64,000 nt of DNA from Acidiflorens sp963847715 (GTDB lineage: Bacteria; Acidobacteriota; Terriglobia; Terriglobales; Acidobacteriaceae). The notes beneath the pieces were generated by a model. The model worked only from the letters and a program-made list of their open reading frames with translations, was not told where the DNA came from and did no database searches. Of the stretch, positions 25,939-35,227 are shown piece after piece (positions within the stretch are counted from its first letter, which is position 1; every line of letters starts with the position of its first letter). The translations under genes were made by a program, and so were the position numbers. The DNA lies in assembly GCA_963847715.1 (NCBI GenBank), contig CAWKAZ010000012.1:62001-126000 (forward strand), given 5' to 3'.

Positions 25939-27081
25939 CTAGTCCGCGGCGCGGTCGGCGGTTGCTGGCGCTTGCTTTTTTGCCGGGTCGGAGGGCGAGC
26001 TGTTGCTCACAGGGCCGATTGGCGAACTCAATGGCGCACTCACTGGTGCGCTCAACGGAGGTGGTGATACTGCCTTCGAATCGTGACGACCACTCGCGCG
26101 CTCATCCCATTTGCCGAAGATCATCTTGCCGGCGGTGGTTTGCAGGACCGAGGTCACAGAAATGTCGATTGTCTTGCCGATCATCTTACGTGCGTTGTCG
26201 ACGACCACCATGGTTCCGTCATCGAGATAGGCCACGCCCTGGTTGTACTCTTTTCCTTCTTTCAGGATGAAGACCCGCATGATTTCGCCGGGCAGGACGA
26301 TGGGTTTGAGCGAGTTGGCCAGTTCATTGATATTGAGCACGGCTACGCCCTGCAACTGGGCGACTTTGTTGAGGTTGAAATCGTTGGTGATGATCTTGCC
26401 CTCGTAGAGCTTGGCCAGTTCGATCAATTTCATGTCGACTTCACGCACGCTGGGGAAGTCGTCTTCCACGATCTGGATCTGCACCGAGGCTGTCTTCTGC
26501 AGACGTTGAAGGATGTCGAGGCCGCGGCGTCCGCGATTGCGTTTGAGCGAATCGGCGGAGTCGGCTACCAGTTGCAGTTCACGGAGCACGAACTGCGGGA
26601 TGACAATCAGGCCGTCGAGGAATCCAGTTTCGGCGATGTCGGCAATGCGACCGTCAATAATGACGCTGGTATCGAGGATCTTGTAGACCTTCTTGCCTGA
26701 TTTCTCGCCGCCGAAAATTCCGCCGAGCGCTGCGAGGTTGAGCAGGTCGCCCTTATTGGCGCCGACGGCCAATCCGACATAGGCCATGATCATCATGACC
26801 ATGATCTGCAGGAAGCTCTGGGTAGGGCTGGCAGGGATACTGTTGCGGATGACGAGCGCAAAAAGATAGGCGCCGAAGATGCCAAGCACGCTGCCGATTG
26901 CGGCTCCAATCAGCCGCTTCAGGCTCATGGCCCGCAGACGCCACTCGAATACAACGATGGCGATGCCGATCAGTACTCCAACGCCAGCATCCCAAAGGAG
27001 TTCGAGGTGAAACGGGCGGATGACGACGCAGATCACACCTACGATGAGAATAAAGAAGAAACGTATCAGCAGGACGTCCAC
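25939..27081 (-). CDS. Membrane-anchored PIN/TRAM domain protein (YacL-like)
   Basis: A 380-residue protein. Four N-terminal hydrophobic helices (within residues 1-115) precede a PIN nuclease-like domain from ILDTSVIIDGRIADI through VLRELQLVADSADSLKRNRG. The PIN acidic residues are in place (DTS, RE, SD). A TRAM domain follows (PIVLPGEIMRVFILKEGKE, DDGTMVVVDNARKMIG). A Ser/Pro/Ala-rich tail closes the protein. The family adjoins ispD in Firmicutes and Acidobacteria and is thought to act on RNA at the membrane; the exact role is unsettled. It is first in the operon, 43 bases ahead of ispD. Confidence 0.92.
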   Translation of the reverse strand: MDVLLIRFFFILIVGVICVVIRPFHLELLWDAGVGVLIGIAIVVFEWRLRAMSLKRLIGAAIGSVLGIFGAYLFALVIRNSIPASPTQSFLQIMVMMIMAYVGLAVGANKGDLLNLAALGGIFGGEKSGKKVYKILDTSVIIDGRIADIAETGFLDGLIVIPQFVLRELQLVADSADSLKRNRGRRGLDILQRLQKTASVQIQIVEDDFPSVREVDMKLIELAKLYEGKIITNDFNLNKVAQLQGVAVLNINELANSLKPIVLPGEIMRVFILKEGKEYNQGVAYLDDGTMVVVDNARKMIGKTIDISVTSVLQTTAGKMIFGKWDERASGRHDSKAVSPPPLSAPVSAPLSSPIGPVSNSSPSDPAKKQAPATADRAAD

Positions 27082-27326
27082 GGGTAAGACCTCTCTCGGG
27101 GAAGGCGTCGCATGAGCGGTTCCTGCCCCCGCCAGTCTGTCCGGGTCAATGAATGAAAACCCGGTGCCAGCGTTCTATTCACGGAGCGATATAAACGATT
27201 AAGATGCGCCGTGCCCGGTCATCGCCGGGTACCTGCAAAGTATCGGGAGAAGTATATACCGCAGTTGGGGACGGCAACCAGTCGGGCAGCCGAGGGCCGC
27301 GGATCGGCTATTTCCAGTCGTTTCCT

Positions 27327-29054
27327 CTACATTCCTTCGTAATTCGGCCCGCCGCCGCCCTCGGGAGGGACCCAGGTGATGATCTGGTAGGGGTCCTGAA
27401 TATCGCAGGTTTTGCAGTGGACACAGTTCGCAGGATTCAGGCTGATGCGCTTGCCGTTGGGTGCGGACGCGTCGTCCAGCATCTCGTAGACATTCGCGGG
27501 GCAGAAGTTCTGGCAGGGGCTGCCGAATTCTTTCACACAGCGATCATTGCAGATATTCGTATCCTGAATCAGCAGGTGGGCTGGCTGATCTTCCTCGTGC
27601 TTTGTTCCGGAATAGTAGAGGTCGGTGAGCTTGTCGAAGGTGAGCTTGCCGTCGCCTTTTGCTGGTCCGAGCAGGTTCGCTTCCGGGCCGCCGTCGGCGG
27701 GGAGCTTGGCCACGGGTTGCAAGTTCTCATAGCCCGCGTGAGACGGCACACGATTGCGCAGGCCGCCGGGGAAAATCTCCTGCATACCGGTGTTGAACAT
27801 ACCCGCGAGCATTCCGTTCTTGAATCCCTGATGGAAGTTGCGGACCGGCCACAGCTCGTCGTGGATCCAGCTGGTCTCGACGCTCCGCTGAAACTTGCTG
27901 AGGGTCGCGGCTGACGAGTCGTTCTTGATCAGTGCTTCGAATGCGGTCTCGGCTGCGAGCATGCCGCTCTTGATGGCGAGATGGATTCCTTTCAATCGCG
28001 CGGAGTTCAGGAAGCCGGCGGAGTCGCCGATCACCATCCAGCCGTCTCCACCAAGCGGCGGCAGCGACCACCATCCGCCGTAGGGAAGGGATTTGGCGCC
28101 ATAGCGAATCATTTTGCCGCCGGCGAGCAGCTTGGCGATCAAAGGATGCTGCTTGAAGGTTTGCAGCACGTGGTGCGGGTCGAGGCGGGAATCCTGGTAA
28201 TCAAGTCCGGTGACGAATCCTAGAGACACGATGTTGTCTTTCGAGCCCGAACCGGGAGAGCCGTAAATCCAGGCGCCTCCGTATTCTTTCGTGGTGAGCG
28301 GGTAGCCCATCGTATAGATGACTTCGCCTGACTGAATGCGGCCAGCGGGGACCTCCCATAACTCCTTCACGCCGACACCGTAGGTCTGGGGGTTGCGGTC
28401 TTTCATCAAGTCAAATTTCTGGATGAGTTGCTTGGTGAGCGATCCACGAGTGCCTTCGGCGAGCACGACGACTTTCGCCTTGACGTCATAGCCCGGCTCA
28501 AAGTTTGATTTTTGCTGGTTCTGTTTGTCGACGCCCTTGTCGTCGGTGCGTACTCCAATGACACGATCGCCTTCGTGCAGTAGTTCGGATCCTGCGAAGC
28601 CGGAGAAGATTGTGATGCCCGCCTCCTCAACCTTGCTGGCCATCCACTTCACAAAACGGTTGATGGAGATCACATAGTTGCCGTGATCGCGCATGGCAGG
28701 TGGAGTCATGGGGAGCTTGTAATGGCCGGTGCGCGTCAGGAAGTAAACGCCTTCCTTGTGGACCGTCGCGTCGAGGGGTGCTTCGCTTTCGAACCCGGGC
28801 AGCAGTTCCTTCATGGAACGCGGGTCGAGCAGCGCTCCAGAGAGACAGTGCTGTCCGGCTTCGCGCGCTTTCTCAAGCACGTAGATGTTTTCTTTGCTGA
28901 TCGGGGCTTCGGGATGGCGATTGTTGTGATCGTCGATCAACTGCGAAAGCCGCAGCGCGCAGGCCATGCCCGCGGGGCCGCCGCCGACGATAACGACATC
29001 AGCGGGCATTTCAGGGTGTTCGACGTTCGGTAGCGGCTTGCGGAAGATTAGCAT
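27327..29054 (-). CDS. Electron transfer flavoprotein-ubiquinone oxidoreductase
   Basis: Membrane-associated FAD/[4Fe-4S] enzyme passing electrons from ETF (fatty-acid and amino-acid oxidation) to the quinone pool. The 575-residue protein begins with an FAD Rossmann motif (DVVIVGGGPAGMACALRL). It continues with GQHCLSGALLDPRS, VLAEGTRGSLTKQL, GVKELWEVP and VIGDSAGFLNSARLKGIH. The C-terminal ferredoxin-like domain has Cys residues in CNDRCVKEFGSPC, NFCPA and NCVHCKTCDIQDP. Length and domain order match mitochondrial and bacterial ETF-QO. No etfAB is adjacent. Confidence 0.95.
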   Translation of the reverse strand: MLIFRKPLPNVEHPEMPADVVIVGGGPAGMACALRLSQLIDDHNNRHPEAPISKENIYVLEKAREAGQHCLSGALLDPRSMKELLPGFESEAPLDATVHKEGVYFLTRTGHYKLPMTPPAMRDHGNYVISINRFVKWMASKVEEAGITIFSGFAGSELLHEGDRVIGVRTDDKGVDKQNQQKSNFEPGYDVKAKVVVLAEGTRGSLTKQLIQKFDLMKDRNPQTYGVGVKELWEVPAGRIQSGEVIYTMGYPLTTKEYGGAWIYGSPGSGSKDNIVSLGFVTGLDYQDSRLDPHHVLQTFKQHPLIAKLLAGGKMIRYGAKSLPYGGWWSLPPLGGDGWMVIGDSAGFLNSARLKGIHLAIKSGMLAAETAFEALIKNDSSAATLSKFQRSVETSWIHDELWPVRNFHQGFKNGMLAGMFNTGMQEIFPGGLRNRVPSHAGYENLQPVAKLPADGGPEANLLGPAKGDGKLTFDKLTDLYYSGTKHEEDQPAHLLIQDTNICNDRCVKEFGSPCQNFCPANVYEMLDDASAPNGKRISLNPANCVHCKTCDIQDPYQIITWVPPEGGGGPNYEGM

Positions 29055-29244
29055 TTGAATCGGCTCTTAGCTCTTGGCTCTTCGCTGTGGACTTGCATTG
29101 GCTCTGCTCGTCTTTGGTGAAAACTCTTTATGATACGGCATATGAGATGGGGGAAACAGCGCAAGCGACTGATTGGCCTTGAGCAGGGCTCGGGCGAAAC
29201 TATTTCGGCCTTCTGCGCGTAGTACTCCTCGGGGAGAATAATCG

Positions 29245-30699
29245 GTGGACTCGATGCGCAATACCTGGCGTCCAGCGTTGGTTGCTCTGATTGTGTCGTT
29301 TGCCGCTTTGTTTTTCGGGACAGGTCTGCATCCTCTATGGATGCTGACCTGGATTGCTCCCATACCCGTGCTGCTGCTGGCTCCCCGGGTTTCACGCAAG
29401 ATGGCATTTGCGGTCGCCCTGCTCGCGTGGTCGGCCTGCGGCTTCAACCAGTGGCATTACTTCCACGGCGTGCTCGGCATGCCAACCGGGATTGTCCTTC
29501 TGATTGTCTGGTTGCCCGCTTTGCTTTTTGGCGCCAATGTCCTGATCTATCGCTGGCTTCTACAGAGATCTGCGTGGCGCGCGGCTCTGGTGTTTCCCTG
29601 CTTCTGGGTATTTTGTGAGTTCCTGGGCGAGAGTACTTCGATCCACGGTACGGCGGGAAACATCAGCTACAGCCAGATGAATTTCCTGCCCATCCTGCAG
29701 TTGGCGTCGGTGACGGGGATCTGGGGAATCAGCTTCTGCCTCTTCCTGTTTGCTTCCACCGTAAGCGTGTTATGGAGTGGCAATGTGGATCGGGGAGAGA
29801 AACGCGGCTTGGCCATCGCCGTCGCTTTGACCTTTGCGGCAGTGCTCGGTTATGGCGGCTGGCGTTTGCTTTCTGCCCCCGCGGCACAAACTGTAGAAGT
29901 GGGGCTGCTGGCGTCCGATCTGCCGCAGAACATTCTGACCGAGGAACACAATGACACTTTGCGCCTGATGCATCAATACGCGGTGGAGGCGGAAAAAGTT
30001 GCGGCTCAAGGCGCCAACGTCGTCATTATTCCGGAGAAGATCGCGGTCCTTCCGGATTCGGAGCTACCGGAAGTCGATCCACTGTTTACCGCGGTCGCGG
30101 CGAAAACCGGCGCGAGTATCGTCGTCGGCGTGATTCACCCAACCACTAATGCGAGATGGAACGAGGCGCGCATGTATCTGCCAGATGGGCGGATTCGCAC
30201 TTACGAAAAGCATCACATGCTGCCTCCGTTTGAATCGCCCCTCACTGTTGGAACGGAGCAAACAGAATGGAAGGAACCGTCGGGCCGGTGGGGAATGACC
30301 ATCTGCAAAGATATGGACTTCCCCGCGCTGAGCCGCGACTACGGCAGGGACGGCACGGGTCTGCTGCTGGTTCCCGCATGGGACTTCAATCTTGACGGAT
30401 GGCTCCATGGACGCATGGCCATTCTGCGCGGAGTGGAGAGTGGCTTCAGTATTGCGCGGGCTCCGAAGCAGGGAATAATGACCGTTACTGACGATCGCGG
30501 CCGCGTGCTCGCTGAACGTGAGACGAATTCCGCGCCTTTTGCATCTCTGGTTGCCGCCGTGCCGGTGCGTCACGATGACACTCTGTATGCGCGCTGGGGA
30601 AACTGGTTTGCCTGGGTCAACATTGCGGGGCTGGTGTTCCTGATTGTGAGTGGGATCGGGAAACAGCGACGCGCGCACTCACTGGTTTTGAATCCCTGA
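29245..30699 (+). CDS. Apolipoprotein N-acyltransferase-like membrane carbon-nitrogen hydrolase
   Basis: A 484-residue protein with about seven membrane helices in the first 210 residues, a nitrilase-fold domain and a last C-terminal helix (WFAWVNIAGLVFLIVSGIG). The catalytic triad is present: Glu in IIPEKIAVL, Lys in TYEKHHMLPPFE and Cys in MTICKDMDFP. Lnt adds the third acyl chain to lipoproteins such as the one at 8174. It differs from Escherichia coli Lnt in spacing around the Cys and is somewhat shorter, so a diverged paralogue is possible. GTG 29245 follows GGGGAG; ATG 29254 is the alternative. Confidence 0.82.
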   Translation: MDSMRNTWRPALVALIVSFAALFFGTGLHPLWMLTWIAPIPVLLLAPRVSRKMAFAVALLAWSACGFNQWHYFHGVLGMPTGIVLLIVWLPALLFGANVLIYRWLLQRSAWRAALVFPCFWVFCEFLGESTSIHGTAGNISYSQMNFLPILQLASVTGIWGISFCLFLFASTVSVLWSGNVDRGEKRGLAIAVALTFAAVLGYGGWRLLSAPAAQTVEVGLLASDLPQNILTEEHNDTLRLMHQYAVEAEKVAAQGANVVIIPEKIAVLPDSELPEVDPLFTAVAAKTGASIVVGVIHPTTNARWNEARMYLPDGRIRTYEKHHMLPPFESPLTVGTEQTEWKEPSGRWGMTICKDMDFPALSRDYGRDGTGLLLVPAWDFNLDGWLHGRMAILRGVESGFSIARAPKQGIMTVTDDRGRVLAERETNSAPFASLVAAVPVRHDDTLYARWGNWFAWVNIAGLVFLIVSGIGKQRRAHSLVLNP

Positions 30700-31284
30700 C
30701 TATCGCGGATACCGGAAGCATTCGACCGCGTGATCGTTGACCAGTCCCATGGCTTGCATGAAGGCGTAGCAGATGGTCGAGCCGACGAAGTTGAAGCCGC
30801 GCTTCTTGAGGTCTTTGCTCATCGCGTCCGATTCCGGCGTGCTGGCCGGGAGACGCTTGCCTAGTTTCCAGGCGTTCAGCCGCGGCTTGCCGCCGACGAA
30901 CTGCCAGATGTAACGATCAAACGAACTGTGTTCCTTCTGCACGGCAAGAAACACTTTGGCGTTCTGAATCGCCGACGCTACCTTCAGCCGGTTGCGAATG
31001 ATCCCGTCGTTTCGAAGCAGTTGCTGTACTTTTCGGCGATCGTAGCGGGCGATTTTCTCTGGGTCGAAGCCATCGAACGCGGCACGATAGTTTTCGCGCT
31101 TGCGGAGAATCGTGTCCCAACTCAGGCCAGCTTGCGCACCTTCGAGAATCAGGAACTCGAACAGCACGCGATCGTCGTGCTGCGGCACTCCCCATTCGCG
31201 GTCGTGGTAGAGAATGGAGAGATCATTCGTCGCCCAACTGCAGCGGACAACATCTTTCGTCGTTTTCATCTTGTCAGGCTTCAT
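30700..31284 (-). CDS. tag: DNA-3-methyladenine glycosylase I
   Basis: Base-excision repair enzyme removing 3-methyladenine. The 194-residue protein has the Tag signature: RCSWA at the N-terminus, YHDREWGVPQHDD, FEFLILEGAQAGLSWDTIL and AFDGFDPEKIARY. Next come RNRLKV and FNFVGSTICYAFMQAMGLVNDH. The zinc ligands (N-terminal Cys, C-terminal His and Cys in NDHAVEC) are kept. Its stop codon directly abuts the lnt-like stop codon. The start overlaps the aldo/keto reductase stop by four bases, so the two form an operon. Confidence 0.96.
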   Translation of the reverse strand: MKPDKMKTTKDVVRCSWATNDLSILYHDREWGVPQHDDRVLFEFLILEGAQAGLSWDTILRKRENYRAAFDGFDPEKIARYDRRKVQQLLRNDGIIRNRLKVASAIQNAKVFLAVQKEHSSFDRYIWQFVGGKPRLNAWKLGKRLPASTPESDAMSKDLKKRGFNFVGSTICYAFMQAMGLVNDHAVECFRYPR

Positions 31285-32279
31285 GCCGCTTGTTTGCCGG
31301 CAAGAACGCCGTCGATCTTGCCCAACTCGTCTGCGGAGAATTTCAGGTTTTTCAGCGCGGATACGTTGTCATCAACCTGTGACACTTTGCTGGTGCCGAC
31401 CAGAGCGCTGGTGACGCGCGGATCGCGGAGCACCCACGCCACGGCCATTTCCGCGAGTGTCTGGCCGCGCTGTGCGGCGATTTCGTTCAGGGCGCGGATC
31501 TTTGCCAGCTTGTCTTCTCCGATGTCTTTCTTCTTCAGGAAAAAATCGCGAGCGGCTCGCGAGTCGCTGGGAATTCCGTGCAGGTAGCGATCCGACAGCA
31601 GTCCTTGCGCGAGCGGGCTGAATACGATCGAGCCCACGCCTTCTTTCTCCAGCACGTCGAGCAATCCCTGCTCGGGGTCGCGTACGAACATCGAATACTT
31701 CGGCTGATGAATCAGGCAGGGCGTTCCCAGATCGCGCAGGATTTTTACCGCCTCGGCCGTTTGCTTGGCGTTGTAGGCGGAGATGCCGGCGTAGAGAGCG
31801 CGTCCGGAGCGCACCGCGGTGTCGAGCGCTCCCATCGATTCTTCCATGGGAGTATCGGGGTCGGGACGATGATGGTAGAAGATGTCGACGTACTTCAGGC
31901 CCATGCGGTGCAGGCTTTGATCAAGGCTGGCCAGCAAGTTCTTGCGCGAGCCGAGATTGCCGTAGGGACCGGGCCACATATCCCATCCGGCTTTGGTTGA
32001 GATGATCAGTTCGTCGCGATAGGGGAGAAAGTCTTTTTTCAGGATCTGCCCGAAGGCTTCTTCCGCTGATCCGTAGGGTGGCCCGTAATTGTTGGCGAGG
32101 TCGAAGTGGGTGATGCCGAGATCGAAGGCGCGGCGCAGCATCGCACGCGAGTTTTCGAAACTGTCGACGCCTCCGAAATTGTGCCAGAGCCCGAGGGAAA
32201 TGGAGGGGAGTTTGATGCCGCTGCGTCCGGAGCGGCGATATTGCATGGAGTCGTAACGCTTGCTGTCGGCGACGTACAC
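31281..32279 (-). CDS. Aldo/keto reductase (YghZ/Gpr-like)
   Basis: A 332-residue TIM-barrel NADPH oxidoreductase. Catalytic residues are visible: Asp in THFDLANNYGPPYG, the nearby Tyr, Lys in IISTKAGWDMWPGPYG and His in IFYHHRPDPDTP. The GPPYGSAEEAFG and MWPGPYGNLGSRK motifs match the L-glyceraldehyde 3-phosphate reductase (YghZ) group, which also reduces methylglyoxal. It is translationally coupled to tag downstream. The physiological substrate cannot be fixed from sequence. Confidence 0.93.
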   Translation of the reverse strand: MYVADSKRYDSMQYRRSGRSGIKLPSISLGLWHNFGGVDSFENSRAMLRRAFDLGITHFDLANNYGPPYGSAEEAFGQILKKDFLPYRDELIISTKAGWDMWPGPYGNLGSRKNLLASLDQSLHRMGLKYVDIFYHHRPDPDTPMEESMGALDTAVRSGRALYAGISAYNAKQTAEAVKILRDLGTPCLIHQPKYSMFVRDPEQGLLDVLEKEGVGSIVFSPLAQGLLSDRYLHGIPSDSRAARDFFLKKKDIGEDKLAKIRALNEIAAQRGQTLAEMAVAWVLRDPRVTSALVGTSKVSQVDDNVSALKNLKFSADELGKIDGVLAGKQAA

Positions 32280-32293
32280 TTAGAGTCTCCCTC

Positions 32294-32360
32294 GGCGCCT
32301 GAAGGCGCGTCATTCAGGATAATGTTGCGGCATGCCTGAAGGCATGCCCTGATGCAAACC
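32294..32360. repeat. Two-hairpin REP-like element, copy 1
   Basis: The first hairpin is GCGCC-tgaa-GGCGC (32295-32308). The second is GGCATGCC-tgaa-GGCATGCC (32329-32348), followed by CTGATGCAAACC. It shares this plan and the 3' flank CTGATRCA with copies at 35161-35221 and 54438-54503. A further inverted repeat (GCCGGT/ACCGGC) lies just after it. It sits between the ferredoxin reductase and aldo/keto reductase genes. Confidence 0.75.
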
Positions 32361-32403
32361 GTTTGGCGCTGCCGGTTGCTGGACCGGCAACCATTCTACG
32401 GTT

Positions 32404-33126
32404 TCAGTCATACTTTTCGTAGCGGATCGAGGTTCGATCCCATCCTAGACTCTTCAGCAATTCACGGTTTGCCTTTACCATCTTGTCCAGTCCGCAAATG
32501 TAGGCGTGCATGTCGGTACGCATGCCGACGATCTCGCCCAGGTGCTGCTGGACGTATCCGCGCAGGCCATTCCAGTGGTCATCAGCGCGGCTTAGCGTGG
32601 GCATGAAATGAAAGTTCGAGTGCTCGACGGCCAGTTGCTCGAACTCCTCACGATAATAAAGGTCCTGTTTCGTGCGCGCGCCGAAGAGCAGGTGGAATTC
32701 GCGGTCCTGGTGGCGCTCAGGATTCGCGAGAAGCCAGTGCAGCATGGAGCGGAACGGGGCGATGCCGGTTCCGGTGGCGATAAAGACCGTGTCGCGCAGT
32801 GGCGGACGCAGGATGAAGTCGCCGAACGGGCCCTGAAACGTGATCTCTGATCCTTCCGCAAGTTCGCAGAGGTGGTTGGACATGAATCCATCCTGCACGC
32901 GGTTCAGGCAGAAGGCGAATTGTCCGTTTTCGGAGGGCGGCGAGGCGATCGAGTAGGCGCGGGTGATTTCTTCGCCGTCGGGAGTGTTCGCTTTCACTGA
33001 GAGCCATTGGCCGGGCACGAAACCGAAGCGGGGAACGCCAGTCACTTCGAGTTCCAAGTGCTTGGTAAATTCTGATAGAGGAACCGCGCGCAACAATTGC
33101 GCCGAGAAGGTTTGAAACTGAGCCAT
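32404..33126 (-). CDS. Ferredoxin/flavodoxin--NADP+ reductase
   Basis: A 240-residue FAD enzyme moving electrons between NADPH and ferredoxin or flavodoxin. The FAD-binding motif RAYSIASPP follows GFVPGQWLSV. The NADP-binding domain has FIATGTGIAPFRSML, LLFGARTKQDLYYREEF and ending motifs HAYICGLDKMV. The size and lack of a plant-type C-terminal Tyr point to the bacterial Fpr subclass. It is monocistronic, between glmS and the aldo/keto reductase. Confidence 0.93.
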   Translation of the reverse strand: MAQFQTFSAQLLRAVPLSEFTKHLELEVTGVPRFGFVPGQWLSVKANTPDGEEITRAYSIASPPSENGQFAFCLNRVQDGFMSNHLCELAEGSEITFQGPFGDFILRPPLRDTVFIATGTGIAPFRSMLHWLLANPERHQDREFHLLFGARTKQDLYYREEFEQLAVEHSNFHFMPTLSRADDHWNGLRGYVQQHLGEIVGMRTDMHAYICGLDKMVKANRELLKSLGWDRTSIRYEKYD

Positions 33127-33236
33127 TACCGAAGTAGATGATGTTCAGCGGACGAGGATGCAAACGCTGTTCGTCGCAGAACAGACAACGACCATGGCGC
33201 TCACCGGTGTTTTCCACGGCCGAAAGGTTGGCGCTG

Positions 33237-35111
33237 CTACTCTACGGTCACCGATTTCGCCAGATTTCTCGGTTGATCCACATCGCAGCCGCGGCGGACG
33301 GCAATGTGATAGGCCAGTAATTGCAGAGGCACGATCTCCAGGATCGCTGACAGCTCTTCCGGCGCGGGCGGAACGAATAAGACGTGATCCGCCTCTTCAG
33401 TGATCTCTTTGTCGCCGGCTGTTGCCAACGCGATGACGATCCCTGAACGCGCCTTCACTTCTTTCAGGTTCGACATGGTTTTCTCGTAGCGAATCATCGA
33501 CTGCGGGCTGTTTACGTCGCGCGTCGCGATGATGACGACCGGAAGATTCTCGTCGATCAAGGCGTTTGGTCCGTGCTTCATCTCTCCGGCGGGATAGCCT
33601 TCGGCGTGGATGTAGGAGATTTCCTTGAGCTTGAGCGCTCCTTCGAGAGCGATCGGATAGTGGATGCCGCGTCCCAGAAAAAGGAAATCTTGCGCGCGCA
33701 CGTAAGTTTTTGCGAGTTCGTCGCAGGTCTCGTCGTGGGTGAGAATCTGTTCCAGCTTGCCGGGAATGTGAGTAAGTTCCTGGACCGCGGCTTTCGCCTG
33801 TTCGGGCGTCATGGTGCCACGGACCTGCGCCAGGTACAGCGCAAACAGATACAGAGCCGTAAGTTGGCCGGTGAAGGCTTTGGTCGAAGCCACGCCAATT
33901 TCCGGACCGGCGTGAGTGTAGACAGTTCCGGCGGCTTCGCGGGTGATCATCGAACCGACCACGTTGCAGATGGCCAGTGTCTTCGATCCCTTGCTCTTGG
34001 CTTCGCGCTGGGCGGCGATGGTGTCGGCGGTCTCGCCGGATTGGGAGATCAGCAGCGTCATCGTGTCTGGGCCGAGGATTGGGTCGCGATAGCGCCATTC
34101 GCTGGCGTAATCGACTTCGACGGGAACTCGCGCCAGATTTTCGATCATGAACTTTCCGGCGAGTCCGGCATGCCAACTGGTGCCGCAGGCGGCGATATTA
34201 ATCTTCTTCAGGGCTTTGAATTCGGCTTCGCTGACTTGCATTTCGTCGAGAAAGATTTTACCGGTGTCCTGCGAGATGCGGCCGAGCGTTGTATCGCGGA
34301 CAGTGCGGGGCTGCTCGTAGATTTCCTTGAGCATGAAGTGCTTGAAGCCGCCTTTTTCCGCCATGATCGGATCCCAAGTGATGCGCGTCGCTTTGCGCTC
34401 CATGGGATGACCATCGAAGTCGGTGACCTTGACGCCGTCCTGGGTGATCACGGCCAAGTCGCCATCGGCCAAAAAGAAAAGATCGCGGGTGTGGTCGAGA
34501 AGCGCGGGGACGTCCGAGGCGACGAAGTATTCATCCTTGCCGAGGCCGATGACGGCGGGTGGTCCGTTGCGGGCGGCGACGATTTTGTTCGGCTCGTCCA
34601 CTGCAATCACCACGAGGGCGAACACACCGGTCAGTTGCTTAACCGCTTGGCGAACGGCTTCTTCGAGAGAAGGGCGATGACCATTGCCTGTATTGAAGTA
34701 ATACCTCTCGATGAGGTGAGCAATGATTTCTGTGTCGGTTTCGGTGGTGAACTTGTGGCCTTCTTCGATCAGCTTCCGCTTGAGCGAGAGGTAGTTCTCG
34801 ACGATACCGTTGTGTACGACGACGATCTTGCCGGTGCAATCGCGGTGGGGATGAGCGTTTTCTTCGGTGGGGCGGCCGTGCGTCGCCCAACGGGTATGTC
34901 CGATTCCGTAAGTGCCGTCGAGCGGCTTCTGGCGGATGACCTCTTCGAGATTGCGGAGCTTGCCTTCGGCGCGTCGAATCTGCAGGCCTTCACCGTTGCC
35001 GGCCACGGCGACTCCAGCGGAGTCGTAGCCGCGGTATTCCAGTTTTCTGAGGCCCTCGATGATCACGGGGACAACTTGTTTCTTACCCACATATCCCACA
35101 ATGCCGCACAT
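33237..35111 (-). CDS. glmS: Glutamine--fructose-6-phosphate aminotransferase (isomerizing) GlmS
   Basis: First enzyme of UDP-GlcNAc synthesis for peptidoglycan and LPS. The 624-residue protein starts MCGIVGYVG with Cys2 as the glutaminase nucleophile. It continues with LEYRGYDSAGVA, GIGHTRWATHGRP and HNGIVENY. Two SIS domains follow (AACGTSWHAGL, LISQSGETADTIAA, SMITREAAG, FLGRGIHYPIALEGALKLKE). The C-terminus is DQPRNLAKSVTVE. Upstream there is only a REP-like element; I see no glmS ribozyme in the 116-base leader. Confidence 0.98.
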   Translation of the reverse strand: MCGIVGYVGKKQVVPVIIEGLRKLEYRGYDSAGVAVAGNGEGLQIRRAEGKLRNLEEVIRQKPLDGTYGIGHTRWATHGRPTEENAHPHRDCTGKIVVVHNGIVENYLSLKRKLIEEGHKFTTETDTEIIAHLIERYYFNTGNGHRPSLEEAVRQAVKQLTGVFALVVIAVDEPNKIVAARNGPPAVIGLGKDEYFVASDVPALLDHTRDLFFLADGDLAVITQDGVKVTDFDGHPMERKATRITWDPIMAEKGGFKHFMLKEIYEQPRTVRDTTLGRISQDTGKIFLDEMQVSEAEFKALKKINIAACGTSWHAGLAGKFMIENLARVPVEVDYASEWRYRDPILGPDTMTLLISQSGETADTIAAQREAKSKGSKTLAICNVVGSMITREAAGTVYTHAGPEIGVASTKAFTGQLTALYLFALYLAQVRGTMTPEQAKAAVQELTHIPGKLEQILTHDETCDELAKTYVRAQDFLFLGRGIHYPIALEGALKLKEISYIHAEGYPAGEMKHGPNALIDENLPVVIIATRDVNSPQSMIRYEKTMSNLKEVKARSGIVIALATAGDKEITEEADHVLFVPPAPEELSAILEIVPLQLLAYHIAVRRGCDVDQPRNLAKSVTVE

Positions 35112-35160
35112 GGATGTTGGCTCCTTGACGAATGTTCCGTGGGGGACCGGAGTTCAGGCA

Positions 35161-35221
35161 GCCCCTGAAGGGGCTTCGGTTTCTTAGAACTTGTGGCATC
35201 GCTAAAGCGATGCCCTGATAC
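35161..35221. repeat. Two-hairpin REP-like element, copy 2
   Basis: GCCCC-tgaa-GGGGC (35161-35174), then about 20 bases, then GGCATCGC-taaa-GCGATGCC (35195-35214), followed by CTGATACA. The second hairpin differs from copy 3 by one compensated base pair, showing that pairing is conserved. It lies between purS and glmS, both on the minus strand. Confidence 0.8.
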
Positions 35222-35227
35222 AGAGCT

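Noticed and set aside
33573..35168. 531-codon open frame on the plus strand opposite glmS
   Set aside because: It is the antisense shadow of a clear glmS gene with all catalytic motifs; its product has no recognisable domain.
35112..35227. glmS ribozyme
   Set aside because: The leader contains only the REP-like hairpins; no pseudoknotted ribozyme core could be recognised.
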